Source: Takifugu bimaculatus
Lineage: Eukaryota; Chordata; Actinopteri; Tetraodontiformes; Tetraodontidae
DNA: 64,000 nucleotides
Direction: 5' to 3'
Assembly: GCA_004026145.2 (NCBI GenBank)
Contig: CP034989.1
Location: 9,432,030-9,496,029 of the forward strand
Every line of letters begins with the position of its first letter. The stretch's first letter is position 1. The position numbers were made by a program, and so were the translations under genes. Below the pieces are notes generated by a model. That model was not told where the DNA came from. It was given only the letters and a program-made list of their open reading frames with translations, and searched no databases. This document shows positions 53,330 through 64,000 of the stretch, in pieces.

Positions 53330-56300
53330 CTAAAACCATGATGGGGTGTCTGGAGGGCAGATATGATGGTCACCACCTTCAGGGTCTACATGGGGCAGGT
53401 GATGACCAGAAGCCAGCCCGTTCTGCATGTGTGTCTGAGCCCTGACGACCTCTGGAAGGTCCTGCATGTCCCCTGACCACATCAGATCACAACGGATTGA
53501 CAAAGTCTTTTCAGACCCTTCAGAAACAGTTGGATCTTTGTCTTGTGCTGGTCTACAACCTTTCCTAACATTTCAACCCGATGGCTCTGGTCTTTGATCC
53601 ATGTTCTTTGAGTTCTGGATTCATTGTTAATATTCAGTTCATTGTTGCTGTCCTTGTGTGGTGGTGCCGCCACTGAGTCACCACCTTTGAAGCTGCTCCT
53701 AGGTTTCTCTGACGGACTGTGTGGACCTGCAGGAACATGAAGCAGCTCTCATTGTTTCCTCTGTGGTGTCACAGTGGGTTCAGGTGGTTCACACATGTCC
53801 TGCTATGAGCAAGGGTAGGACTTTTTGGAACCTGAGGACATTTTGGCTGGTCCTCACAAGCTCAAAGGACAGTTTGAGGGTTAAGAGCTGGTTTTAATGT
53901 TGAGTTTAGAACTGGGTTTTCATCAGGGGTCAGGGGCTGGGGTACGTTTTGGGTCTCCAAAGGTCCTCACACAGATAGAAATACATTTGTGTGTGTTAAA
54001 GAGAGAGAGAGTACAGTTGGCAGAACTGAGCGGTGTGTGTGTGTGTGTGTGTGTGTGTGTGCATGGGGCTCTTTGATGAATTTTATTGATCTTCAGTGCC
54101 TTGCCGTGTGTGTGAGGACAACTGACGTGATGAACAGGCCCAACGATGGCAGGAGCCTCGTCAGCAACTTTAGGCTGACGTGAGGAGAGTCCTGCTGATG
54201 ACCCTCCTCCGTCCACCAAACCTCCAGCTTGCTGTTCTTCCTCAGTCTCCTTTGGATGCTACCACATGAACTGAGCGTGTCCTATACAGTGTTGTGTGCA
54301 GAGCTGAAAGAACCCACCAATCACGGTGGGGTATACGGCTCTCGGGGGCGGGACATCGACCGGGCTTGTTGCGAACTCGTGACATTATGCCTCCTCTCTT
54401 CGAGGACCAATCACAGCCTTCGAGGCGTCCGAGACACGGAGACGGTTTGGTCCTCGAAGAGAGGGGGCGTTCCATGGTGGAGAGAAGACACTTTGCATGC
54501 GGAGAGAAGGCGCTTTTCAGAGTTCTGCCATTTTTTCCATTCATGGAACTTTGTCTTGTATAAAAGTCGCTTCACAGCAAATTTTACAAATCAACCGCTT
54601 GTGCAACTGTCACATTTTAGTGTTGATGTATGTGTGTGTGTTGGTAGGGACTATGATGGACCTCTGCTTTCGCGTGGGTGAGGCTACCTGACTGGCGGCA
54701 CCACTAATGTCCATCACTCTGTCGCAGCCAATGAAATAGCGGCGCATGGGCGGGTTATCATAGCTCCGGATACATCTCGGAGTCGGAACCTGTCATAAAT
54801 AAAACGTGAAGTAATTTAAAATAGTTTTTATTAATGCTACTAAATGCTTAGTATATTGAAATATTTATATTGCTAAATGTAGATCTTTGCTTATTAAAAT
54901 AAAATGGTAAAAATTGGTAGGGACTATTTTGTATTCCCCAAACACTGATTGTGATATATCCCTACCACCATCCCTATATAAACCTTCGCCTGTGGTGTGT
55001 GTGAGTGTGTGTGGGGGTGCGTCGGCTAAACACTGAAACAGAAACTTCAGTGGCACCAAGTGGAATTACGGTATATAGATTACACAGCCCCAAACATGTC
55101 TTTTTCAAAGCCTGCAGTGAAGAGAAAGGTGGGTGATGAGCACAGACAATTTCTATTTTTTTCTATTATCATTATTATTATTGTTGTTGTTGTTGTTGTT
55201 AGTGATTGAGTGATATATTTTCTTATTCATTCTTAAGTTGTTTATTTATTTATTTTCTTATTTTGGGTTAAAAGATAAAAATTGATATTTGAGAACATTG
55301 GAATGGCCCAGCCTCTCCCAGACTGCCTCCAGCAGCCCCCAGGAAAATTGAGTTTGAGACCACTGCTCTAGGTGAAGCGTCCCCACCACTCTCCTCTGCT
55401 CCTCGTCCCTGAGGTTCAGCGATACGATGAGATTCCCTCCCTCGTCTCTTTCCGTCTCCATGTTAATCGCAGTGTTTCTGTCCCTGGGGGACAGCAGCAA
55501 CCCCTTTCACTGGCACCACTTTGTGTTCTTTGTGAGGAGAAGGAAGCGTTTTAATAAGGTGGACACCGGGAGACAAGAAGACAAATACTCATCATCATGA
55601 CCTTTCCATTCCTCACTTGCATCATTATCCAGCGGCTCCGCCTTTGCTGCTGTGCTAAACCTGCGATGGTGAGACGGAGCAGCGGAAAAGGCAAGAAAGG
55701 GCCCCACAGAAGCAGCAGTTTGTCTCCCTGCAGGGAGGAATGAGTGAAGCGGATCAGGAAAGGAAGAGCTTCTCAGGTTCAGCACAAGACGCCACCCTTG
55801 GGATGGAGATCTGAACTGAGGTGATCGCTTTTAAGGTGGTCGAAGGTAAGGCGGAGCGGCCAGGTCGCCACGGGACCAGTCTGCTTCATTCCTGCCGCTG
55901 CAGCCTGTGATCAGGGAGAAAGATGCTTTTCTCCTCTGATGAATGACGCGCTTGAAGGTGTGAAGAGGGACTTGAGAGAGACCCTGCTTCAAACCCTTTC
56001 AGTCAGGCTGTGTTAGCTGTGGTGCCGCAGGGATCTGAGGAGCCCCCCATCTCAGCCTGGCCACTGGAGCTCTCAAAGGCCACCCTTGTTAGCAGTGGAC
56101 CGGAGCGCCTTGTGGACCGCGGCACAATCAACTAGAATCCTGATGAAGGGACAAGAGGTTCTGCTCTGAAGCGGAGGCTAAGAAAACATTCCTGTCCTCA
56201 AACCTAGAAGCCTGAAGCATCTACAGAACCTGATCCCGCCAAGCTGCTTATCAAGACCCTCGTGTGAACTACCGTACAACCCTCTGCTCAGATGACATAA

Positions 56301-58188
56301 CTTTGACGTGTGCACATGCCTTCCACTTGCGTTCACCCTAAAGGGACTCAACAAAAAGCCTGATATTTATTTATCACATGCACACGTGGGTATCGAGAAT
56401 CCTCATCACCCTTAACCTGCAACACTTGGTACAGGTGCCCTGCAGGTTGGGGATGGTGGTTCTGATGGTCCAGTCTGCTGACTTTTCAGGGTCCTTTTGG
56501 GAAGTTTCCTACCCAGGTGCTGATGTTCTCTACAAGATGCTCTCACCTTTAGTTGGAGTTAGCTTCTCTGAGCTACGTAGGTGGAGGTGGTGATGAGTCC
56601 AGGACAGCTCCTGTGAGATGGTCGCTCCCAGTATTTGGAGGTGTGCACTCTTCTGACCAGAGTCCCAGCTGATGGTGGCCCTCTGCTGCTTCCTGCTGAA
56701 GTCCACCCTCAGTTCCTTTGTCTGGCTGACGTTCCTCAGGAGATGCTTCTCCTGGCCCCAGACCTTCTTCATGTAGGGCGTCTCATCATTGTAGTGGATT
56801 CGTACCACAACCACAGCGTTGTCAGATGATGATGTTTGAATATGACGAGGTCTCGCAGTCATAGGTGGACTCTGGGGGGACCTGGTGTCAGGAGCGAGGG
56901 GGTTGTGCTTCGTGATAGCACATCGTCCCTGCCTCCGGTCCCCAGAGGTAGACTGATGCATTTGTTGAGCCAGTTGTTGGCAGTGCAGCAGTGTTTAGCC
57001 TCTCTGACTGATCTATGGATGTCAGAGGTGGCAGCCTTATGTTCCACATGCCGCTGGTGTGGGACCTCCTGGGACAGAGGAAAAGGTGATGAAATACAGT
57101 TAAAAATGTAATCCGATGTTCATTTGACATTTGTGTTATCAGTTTATTCAAGAACAAGTAAAGAAGAAATAAAACAAACATTCATTCCTTCATGTGTTTC
57201 CCCCAACCAGCCGGATCTGTCTGGAGCAGGTGTCCTGCACCAGGCCAGGAGGGATCAAGTTGCGGATGCCTGTCGCGTCTACAGCGCGTCAAGCCGTAAG
57301 CGCAGAGTCCTGACGCCGGCGGATCTGAAGCACCTTGTGGTAGATGAAGACCATGAGCTCATCTACTGTTACGTCCCCAAAGTGGCCTGCACCAACTGGA
57401 AACGTGTCATGATGGTCCTCACGGGCCGCGGCAAGTACAGGTGAGTGTCCGATCTGTGGTGACCCCAATGTGGCGCATCAGCCCCGTTAAAGACCATTTC
57501 TGTTCACCTTGGCATTAAAACAGCATCACGTGACTCGCTGTGTCCTGGTTGTTTTTCACAGTGACCCCATGGAAATCCCTTCCAATGAAGCCCACATTCC
57601 CACCAACCTGAAGACCCTAAACCAGTACACCATCGCTGAGATCAACCACCGCCTCAAGAACTACCTCAAGTTCCTGTTTGTTCGAGAGCCCTTTGAGAGG
57701 CTGGTCTCTGCCTACCGCAACAAGTTCACCCTTAAGTACAACTCGTCCTTCCACAAGCGCTTTGGCACCCGAATCATCCCGCCGCTACCCGCAAAAATGC
57801 CACGCAGGACGCCCTCCTCAACGGCGCCGATGTCAAGTTCAAAGAATTCACAGAGTACCTGGTGGATCCGGCGACACAGCGCGACGGACCGCTGAACGAG
57901 CACTGGCAGACCGTCTCCCAGCTCTGCCACCCGTGTCATATTCACTACGACCTGGTGGGAAAGTATGAGACGCTAGAAGACGACTCCAACTACGTGTTGC
58001 GATTGGTGGGCGTCGCTGAATCCTTGCGCTTCCCAAGTTACGCCAAGTCCACCCGCACCACAGACACCATGACGGCACAGTTTTTTAGCAACATCAGCAC
58101 ACAGCAGCAGCTCCGGCTCTACCAGCTCTACAAGATGGACTTCCTCATGTTTAACTATTCAACACCCAGTTATCTTCGGCTGGACTGA
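50935..58188 (+). CDS. chst11: Carbohydrate sulfotransferase 11 (chondroitin 4-O-sulfotransferase 1), last three coding exons
   Basis: Golgi type II membrane enzyme transferring sulfate from PAPS to position 4 of GalNAc in chondroitin/dermatan. Exons: 50935-51020 (VMRRNPFVVDGCCRKGSRNA), 57211-57440 (LHQARRDQVADACR; 5'-phosphosulfate site YVPKVACTNWKR) and 57562-58188 (DPMEIPSNEAHIP; 3'-phosphate site FVREPFERLVSAYRNKF; C-terminus MFNYSTPSYLRLD). Phases are 1, 0 and 2, as needed. The wording identifies CHST11 over CHST12/13. The last exon is 627 bp but needs 625: extra C bases lie in CCC at 57778-57780 and CCC at 57788-57790, between which the reading RRYRKNATQ is lost; outside them the protein is well conserved, so errors are likely. 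The first exon (short cytoplasmic end plus membrane anchor) was not found upstream. Confidence 0.95.
51180..51255. repeat. Polypyrimidine CTTCCTCCT repeat
   Basis: Degenerate CTCTTCCTGCTCTTCC units in chst11 intron 2, giving an acidic minus-strand open frame by chance. Confidence 0.8.
51256..52435. other. Intronic sequence of chst11, unassigned
   Basis: No repeat or gene recognised. Short ORFs only. Confidence 0.4.
52436..52516. repeat. (GT)n microsatellite, interrupted
   Basis: Two GT blocks (52436-52460 and 52499-52515) separated by GT-rich sequence. Confidence 0.85.
52600..53125 (+). mobile_element. L2-like LINE 3' end in chst11 intron
   Basis: Begins in the last ORF2 codons (READSISTFKIRLKTYLFEK reading), then the 3' UTR with AAACATGATCACCTGACAGG, CCGGCCATCAGCAGGAGG and the TATATAAATAAAGATTGATT tail. 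Confidence 0.88.
53131..53248. repeat. (TAGG)n microsatellite
   Basis: About 29 TAGG units with single substitutions, placed between two copies of the LINE tail. Confidence 0.95.
53249..53330 (+). mobile_element. Second L2-like LINE tail
   Basis: GATTCTGGAAAGTGCCTTAA to AAATAAAGATTGATTTGATT repeats the last 80 bp of the LINE upstream of the microsatellite. Confidence 0.85.
53331..54284. other. Intronic sequence with a (GT)n at 54033-54060
   Basis: No gene or further repeat recognised. Confidence 0.4.
54285..55365 (+). mobile_element. hAT-derived non-autonomous element (MITE), copy 2
   Basis: Inverted relative to copy 1 (35960-37165) and similar over most of its length. The right end is GAGTTTGAGACCACTG; the other terminal repeat is missing. 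It keeps the ATG at 55096 (MSFSKPAVKRKVGDEHRQF) and the hairpin arms 54389-54412 and 54445-54468. Confidence 0.65.
55366..56429. other. Intronic sequence, unassigned
   Basis: No gene or repeat recognised in this part of chst11 intron 2. Confidence 0.4.
56430..57100 (-). mobile_element. Decayed LINE RT fragment
   Basis: The minus strand reads SSDNAVVVVRIHYNDETPYM (YADDTALVGLI-like, active site lost), NVSQTKELRVDFSRKQQ and LQILGATISQELSWTHH, the order found in RTs of another fish LINE family. Stops and shifts remove function. Confidence 0.6.
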
Positions 58189-59063
58189 CTGAGACCGGAG
58201 CTGGGACTCTGGCAGTACCGGCCTTGTTTTTGAAAAGGCAGCCCAAATGAGGATGATGGTTTTTAGAGACTGATGGTCCAGGACACACGGTCAAAACTGA
58301 AGATGTAAAAAAGACAGAAGGTATTTGGGTAGAAGATGGTGGATATCCATTCAGGGTGCAGCGACTGGATACGAATGTGGATTATAGGAACCAAACACAT
58401 GTACAGATTCCAAGGTGTTGGTGAAGCAGGTCTTCAACGTGTACTTAAAAGGGGGGAGGGGCACGTTCCCTCCTAGGACTAAACTTAATACAGATTCTCT
58501 TCTTCCCCTCCGACATGCGCTCAGCGTTTTTCATGAATCGACCAGAAAATTCGACCAGTTTGGCAGACCTCAGAAATTCCGTAGAATTGTGATTAATGTC
58601 CTTCACTAGTCCACATTAGCCTTCATGGGGTGTACATATTAAAGAGATCAAGTACCTTGTCATCCCCCCGGAGGGCACTCAATTAAATATCTACTGTTCC
58701 CTCTCCTGAGACCTCGACCTGCTACTGTATCACCCTTCAGCCAACAGGTGACCCACAAGGTTTGTTGCTGGCACAAATGGAGCTCTTTGCATCCTGAGGA
58801 CACCGTGAAGCTAAAGATAAAGCTATGGGACACGCAAACCAGTGTCCCGTCCACATGTCCTGAAGGGGCTACCACGGGAGGGGGGTCAGCAACCCTGAGG
58901 ACTGGACAGATTGAAAGGATTGAAGGACGTGGGTCTAAGACCCCTGCCATGCCCCACTTAGGGGCTCTGTGGACAAACCCAGGGACAGAATTTAGACGAC
59001 CTTTGCCCTTATGCTGGTTGTTGTTTATATTGTGTACGAATAGTTGCTGCTAGCAGCAATAAA
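58189..59063 (+). other. chst11: chst11 3' UTR (probable)
   Basis: Follows the chst11 stop and ends at AATAAA 59058-59063. Short ORFs are not conserved-looking. Part of it could be older repeat sequence. Confidence 0.45.
59058..59063 (+). terminator. chst11: Candidate poly(A) signal of chst11
   Basis: AATAAA about 870 bp after the stop. A further AATAAA at 60660-60665 could be an alternative distal signal. Confidence 0.45.
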
Positions 59064-60033
59064 ATGGCTAATTTAATTTGAATATTTGAGAAGACTTTGT
59101 TGATCTTGGCTTCTTCTGAATGCACCATTGCCTTCTCCTTCCTGAGGGGTGTGAGACAGCTCTCAGCCACCACTTGGTCCCTCTGTGTATGACATCATCC
59201 CATATTTACCCAGGCGGGTTTGCGTTTCCTGGTCAGACCTTTGGTGCCAAAATGAATGTGAGAGCCTCAGATATGCTGGTGTTCAACGCTCACGCTAGCT
59301 GCTGTGGGTTGTACTCCCCAACGGTGCCCAGGTACCTGAACCAGAGGGGATCTCAGCAGTAAGAGGCTTCTTTCCAGGCTGCTGAGATGGGTCTAACTCC
59401 TGAACTGTTCCGGGTTTTTGAAGTGTGACGCTTGCATGTGTATCTCAGCTCATGGTTTAGAAGAAGAGAACCAGCAAACCTTTATTGGGCATCCTGCACA
59501 GTCATCTGACCTTGATTAAGCTTCCAGCTCCTGGATTGGTTGGCTCTGCATCCTTGTGTTGTCCTGCTGCACAGACAATGAGTGTATTCTCAGCATGGCA
59601 TCCTGGACTAAAACATGCTGGCAGCATGCAGATTTGCACTCCTGCTGATGTTGGTGCCACGCAGGGGCTTGGTCAGCAGGTCCAGACGGGCCCACGGCAT
59701 CGTTCCAGTGGACAATGTTGCTGACTGATGAAGTCTTCCCAGAGGACCACCACTGAGGCTGCTGTCCTCCTCAGGCCTGGTTCATGCAGCCTGGTCCAAC
59801 CCAGAGTTTCAGCTGGGTGTTCTGTCCTGTCTCCAAGGGAGAAGAGTAGCCTGGTCCAACCAGTTGGAGGTCTTCTTTACCCCGTTCTTTCGGAATGTCT
59901 CGTTTCGCCTCAGCTGTTAAATCTGTTGACGATGTCTCTTCTTGGACTGATTCTTGCTTTTCGTCCTGTGGGAGGAGGACGATGTCGAGGACTCGTGCTG
60001 TGGACCTGAGCTCTATTTTCCCACTGATGAAAC

Positions 60034-60090
<57 letters not shown>

Positions 60091-61654
60091 GGACCAGAGC
60101 ACCTCCTCCCCTTCTCTGGTCCTAGGGGGTCTGGGGGTAATCAGGGGTTGTTACCCTGCTAGAGGTGTTGATGACACAAGGAGTGGAGGACAGTTCAGCG
60201 GGGACGGCTCCCCCACTCATGAAATGTCCACATGAGCAGGACCCCAAAGGGTCCTCAGAGGGTCCCCACTCATGTTCTACCAGATATTGGAAGGTTCTGG
60301 TTTGTTTCTGGACTTGTACCATGACACAAGGAACTTTCACCGTTTTCTACACGGATCCACCACCAGCTGAATCTGAGAGGAGTGTGTGTGTGTGGTGTGT
60401 GTGTGTGTGCGAGAGAGACTGTGCTGGACCTACTCTGCCTTAGAGGGAACCTATCTGACTCTGGTGACTTTATTTATTTATTTATTCTTTGGAACGTTCC
60501 TGCCCCGGCTGGCCATCGCCATGGCAGCACACCTGAACTCTTCCTCCTGTTTTGCTCTTCAGTTTTAGGCGCACACAACTCACAAAGAAGTGAGTGTCAC
60601 CTGTACATTGCGAGTGGCGTTGATCCACCTGTGACCTGCAGTTTGTCTGAGCTTTTCACAATAAAATGACCCTGAAACTCTTCACGGCGCCACCTGAGTG
60701 TGTTTGTGTCGCTCCTGATGCCATCAAGGTCATTAGGAGGTCTGAAGGACCTCCAGCTGATCCACCAGGCTGGAACCAGAAGACACTCTGAAACCTGTTA
60801 GATTCGAACGACCTAAAACATGAGAGAAACAAATGAGGCAAAGACAGACAGTTTTGAATTTTACTTGCAAGGAGGACGGAGAGATGTGCTCAGTTACAGA
60901 TCTCCAACACGTCCTGAGGCACATCTCCCGCCATCCTTCTTTTATTGAAATTAGGAGGTCCCTAGTTACACAGAAATCAAATGTGCCTAAAGGGAGGGGG
61001 AAACACAAGATAGCAGGTCACATACAAAGCAAAAGACTGTAAATCATAATGGTGAGATTATACGTAGGTCTTCACTGATTTGATTTGATTAGCTCGCACA
61101 CAGCACTTTCTTCCATATCAGACAGATTAAAAGAACACCTCCTGCGTCATGCTCTGCAGCTCTATCTCCAGTCATTGTTACTTCCTAATACTCCCCACAG
61201 CAGCTGCATTCCAGTCGTCCTTGACCAGAGAAGTACGAGTTCACACATCAAGCATCACGGACATTAAGCATTAACAAATAATAAGAAACACTAAGTAATG
61301 AGAAACAATATAACAAGAATAAAGAATATAACAAGGTAAAAGCAAATAAGAGATAACTTTATTAGATTGGTTCTAACAAAACCCTTCTCCTGATCCACCG
61401 GGTCCTCACAGCTCCACCCACTCTCCTTTGCTGACATCCCCACACATGTCTGCGTCTCTGGAGCTCCCTTAGGGTGGCGTACAGGAGCCACACAAGCACC
61501 AAGACCACATGGAAGCAGCCTGCTAGCGTCTGAGTACCATGTGACCTCCCCTACTGCTCTTCCTGCCCCTCCTTCTCCTGCTCAGCACATAAATTCAGCT
61601 CATCAGTTCATTTATTCTGCATTTATCAGGAACAAGACAGCAAACAAGACACGT
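59064..61654. other. Downstream sequence with microsatellites
   Basis: (CA)n at 60038-60088 and (GT)n near 60382-60410. Nothing else recognised. Confidence 0.4.
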
Positions 61655-62765
61655 CATGTTAGCATGTGACCATGTTAGCAGATGAGCATATTATCATATA
61701 ACTATATTAGCATGTGATAATATTAGCACAAGTATGATAGCATTTGAGTATATTAGCATGTGATCATATAAGCACATGAACATGATTGCTTGTGAGCATA
61801 TTAGCATATGGCCATATTAGCATGAGAGCATATTATCATGTGACCATGTTAGCATGTGAACATGTCAGCATGTGACCTTAGCATGCAAGCATATTAGCAC
61901 GTGACCATGTTAGCATGTGACCATGTTAGCATATAACCATATTAGCTTGTGACTGTTGTTGCATCGCAATACCTCACGTGTGTCACTGCCGATCCGCGTG
62001 TTTTCTGAAGGAAGACTTGAAGAAAAATGCCAATTTCAAACTGTATTTAGCAAATAGAACCAATTCAAGATACAAATATTACAGAGCTCCAGACCAGTTC
62101 ATAACCCTACAATAACAGAGTCCATTGCCAGGGCATGAAGTCTGACAACCTAACTATCCCTTGGCCCAGTCTTTTATAGAAACACATATGTAAATTATTG
62201 ATGCTAATTCAGTCCAATCCAGTCCTTCTTGGATGACCTCGTCTTCTTCTTCCAGTCCCATTGGATGCTGGTACAGTCTTTGTTCTCCGTTGTTTCTCAA
62301 ATGGCCAGGTCAAAGTTCACCTTCTTGCAGAGGAACTTATCAACACCACTAAACTATGCTGTCCAGTTTTAAGACGTATGTTTAACACCTTCAGCCTGAC
62401 TGGCTCCTGCGATTACAACTGTCTAAACAACAATCATGTCAAGGAAGGGTCAACTGACTGCTTATCTTTATTACACTTGCTAATGTTTTCTACCATCCCT
62501 AACTTTTAAACTAACTGTAACAGAAAACAGAAACATATGGTAGAAAAAATGGTAACAAGGTAAACAGAATTCTCTTCACTGTGTTAGCATGTGACCATAT
62601 TAGGTTGTGACCATGTTAGTATGCGAGCGTATTAGCATGTGACCTTGTTAGCATGCTAGCAGATTAGCATTTGATCATGTTACCATATTAGCACGAGTAT
62701 GATAGCATGTGACCATGTTGGCATGCGAGCATATTAGGATGTGAAATTGTTAGCATGTTTATTAT
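61655..62765. repeat. TTAGCATGTGACCATG minisatellite, interrupted
   Basis: Degenerate 16-17-bp units (CATGTTAGCATGTGAC, CATATTAGCATGTGAC) fill 61655-61952 and 62580-62765. About 625 bp of unique sequence separates the two blocks. Confidence 0.9.
61953..62580 (-). mobile_element. Possible solo LTR or other insertion within minisatellite
   Basis: Unique sequence beginning TGTTGTTGCATCGC and ending near TCTCTTCACTG inside the minisatellite. A minus-strand TATAAAAG motif (plus CTTTTATA near 62171) would fit an LTR promoter. Class and target duplication are not clear. Confidence 0.3.
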
Positions 62766-62971
62766 GTCAACTAAAAAGACAGAAAATGTTATTGTACTGC
62801 ATAAATATACAAACAGCTGAATGAGGGGACGGATAGGGGGGACATTTGGACCACTGGACCAGTTCCCCTCCACTGTTAACCTGTGAGCGTGTGTCTCCTG
62901 AAGGACGTCCACATCCTCCTCTCAGATTGATCAGACTAGAGGAAGGAGGTCTATAAAGACTACAAAGACTG

Positions 62972-63085
62972 TTGACCTCAAGTCTTTAAGATCTTCTTCC
63001 TGTGTCCTCCCTTGGTCTCCACCTGGTTCCTCTTTCACACGTCTCATTTGGACCAACCTTCCTTCCTCTCCAGGACAGAGCGAGT
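62972..63085 (-). repeat. Dispersed repeat shared with recql intron 7
   Basis: CCTCAAGTCTTTAAGATC, CACCTGGTTCCTCTTTCACA and CGTCTCATTTGGAC match the reverse complement of 13317-13437 with few differences. Flanks differ, so it is a fragment of the same LINE-like family. Confidence 0.75.
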
Positions 63086-64000
63086 GTGCTGCCACTTGGG
63101 GCTCCACCATCCTGTTCTTCTGTGGGACCTGGTCCTTGGCTCCACGGCTGTGTGTGGCGGGTTTCAGCGTCTCTACGCAAAACGCCGAGACGTCGCGTGA
63201 GGAGGACCTGCTTCGGTTGTCATGGAGACTAGGAGAGGTGCACGGCGTAACTTCTGGTGGATGAGGATCCCACCGACCGCGCTCAGAGAAACATCACAAG
63301 CCAGATCTTCAATCAAAGATAATTTTATTCATTTGTGCCCGACAGGAGCTGCAGTAGACCAATGCTAGCTAACGTCAGCCAGAGTGGGGCCCCTCCTGCC
63401 TGGGGCCCCTCCTGAATAAACCTCCCAACTGACAACAGTGCAGACCAGGTTGTGGTGTTCAGAATCTCTTCGGAGGCGCATGTGAACGTCATAGCCACTG
63501 GCAATGCTAGCATGATTACTGTTATAGATGAGCCAAGGCCGTTATCCTCCTGAGGCTTAGTCCTCCTGATCCCAGGGGGCGCTGTGGCCCCTCGGAGGAG
63601 GCACCTCTGAAGCTACCAGCAGAGAGTAGAAACGCAGAGACCCGGCAGAAGGAATGACATAAACGAGGCCATGAGCTGTGCAAACATGCACTGTAAACAG
63701 GTGATTAGCATGCAAACGCTGATTAACTACCCCCTAAGTAAGAGGGGTAGGAAACGAACACTGTTGCCGTGGCGCACCAGAGGAGAGACACAGGTTGTGT
63801 AACCAAAGACACTGTGATGGGAAACCAGCCTGCGGTAAGAGGTCAGGATCCCCTGATGGTGACAGAACATGAGCACAGCTAGCCTACTCTGGATCGTGGA
63901 TTTTGAAAGGTGCTTTGAACACACAACCTCTGTGAGCCGCTACTCCTCCTCCGCCACTGGTGCAGACTGTGTGGCACCTGCCTGGTGCCTCCCGACCTCA
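63086..64000. other. Unassigned sequence at window end
   Basis: No gene or repeat family recognised. Confidence 0.4.

Overview
The window looks like nuclear DNA of a teleost fish. Four vertebrate genes with GT-AG introns can be read, the introns of recql are mostly short, and the repeats are typical of fish: L2/Maui-like LINEs, a sushi-ichi-like and a Gmr1-like Ty3/gypsy element, hAT-derived MITEs and many microsatellites. Two 100-N blocks (6448-6547, 44465-44564) are assembly gaps. I cannot name the species. A compact percomorph such as a pufferfish relative would fit, but that is inference.

Layout. 1-4350: 3' part of podxl (podocalyxin, +), ending in the DTHL PDZ ligand. 4440-8684: golt1b (Golgi transport 1B, -), convergent with podxl; their poly(A) signals are about 100 bp apart. 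8685-9995: short shared upstream region of golt1b and recql, which are head-to-head. 9996-20101: recql (RecQ1 helicase, +), 13 coding exons; two introns are swollen by retroelement debris, including a nearly full-length L2-type LINE at 15077-19336. 20158-22310: a CAACCAGCACC-type minisatellite broken by LINE and LTR-like pieces. 22310-44740: a gene-poor block rich in mobile elements. Its centrepiece is a structurally complete Gmr1-like Ty3/gypsy element at 28107-33842, with 4-bp target duplication, near-identical LTRs and integrase upstream of reverse transcriptase. It sits inside an older L2 fragment. 44740-50934: mostly unrecognised DNA, perhaps chst11 intron 1. 50935-58188: last three coding exons of chst11 (chondroitin 4-O-sulfotransferase 1, +), with an L2 tail, a hAT-derived MITE and a LINE relic in the last intron. 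59064-64000: repeats and unrecognised DNA.

The four genes do not form a functional pathway: a sialomucin, a Golgi trafficking protein, a DNA helicase and a Golgi sulfotransferase. The golt1b-recql head-to-head pair is, as I recall, also adjacent in mammals, so that pairing is probably ancient.

A recurrent oddity is single-base indels inside exons whose protein is otherwise well conserved: two in podxl, one in golt1b, three in recql and two in chst11, mostly in short homopolymers. The simplest reading is residual consensus error in a draft assembly, not four broken genes. The most interesting biological signals are the Gmr1-like element with its altered pol domain order, a duplicated terminal podxl exon held between perfect 24-bp inverted repeats, and a hAT-derived MITE that keeps an internal 24-bp hairpin and the start codon of its lost transposase.
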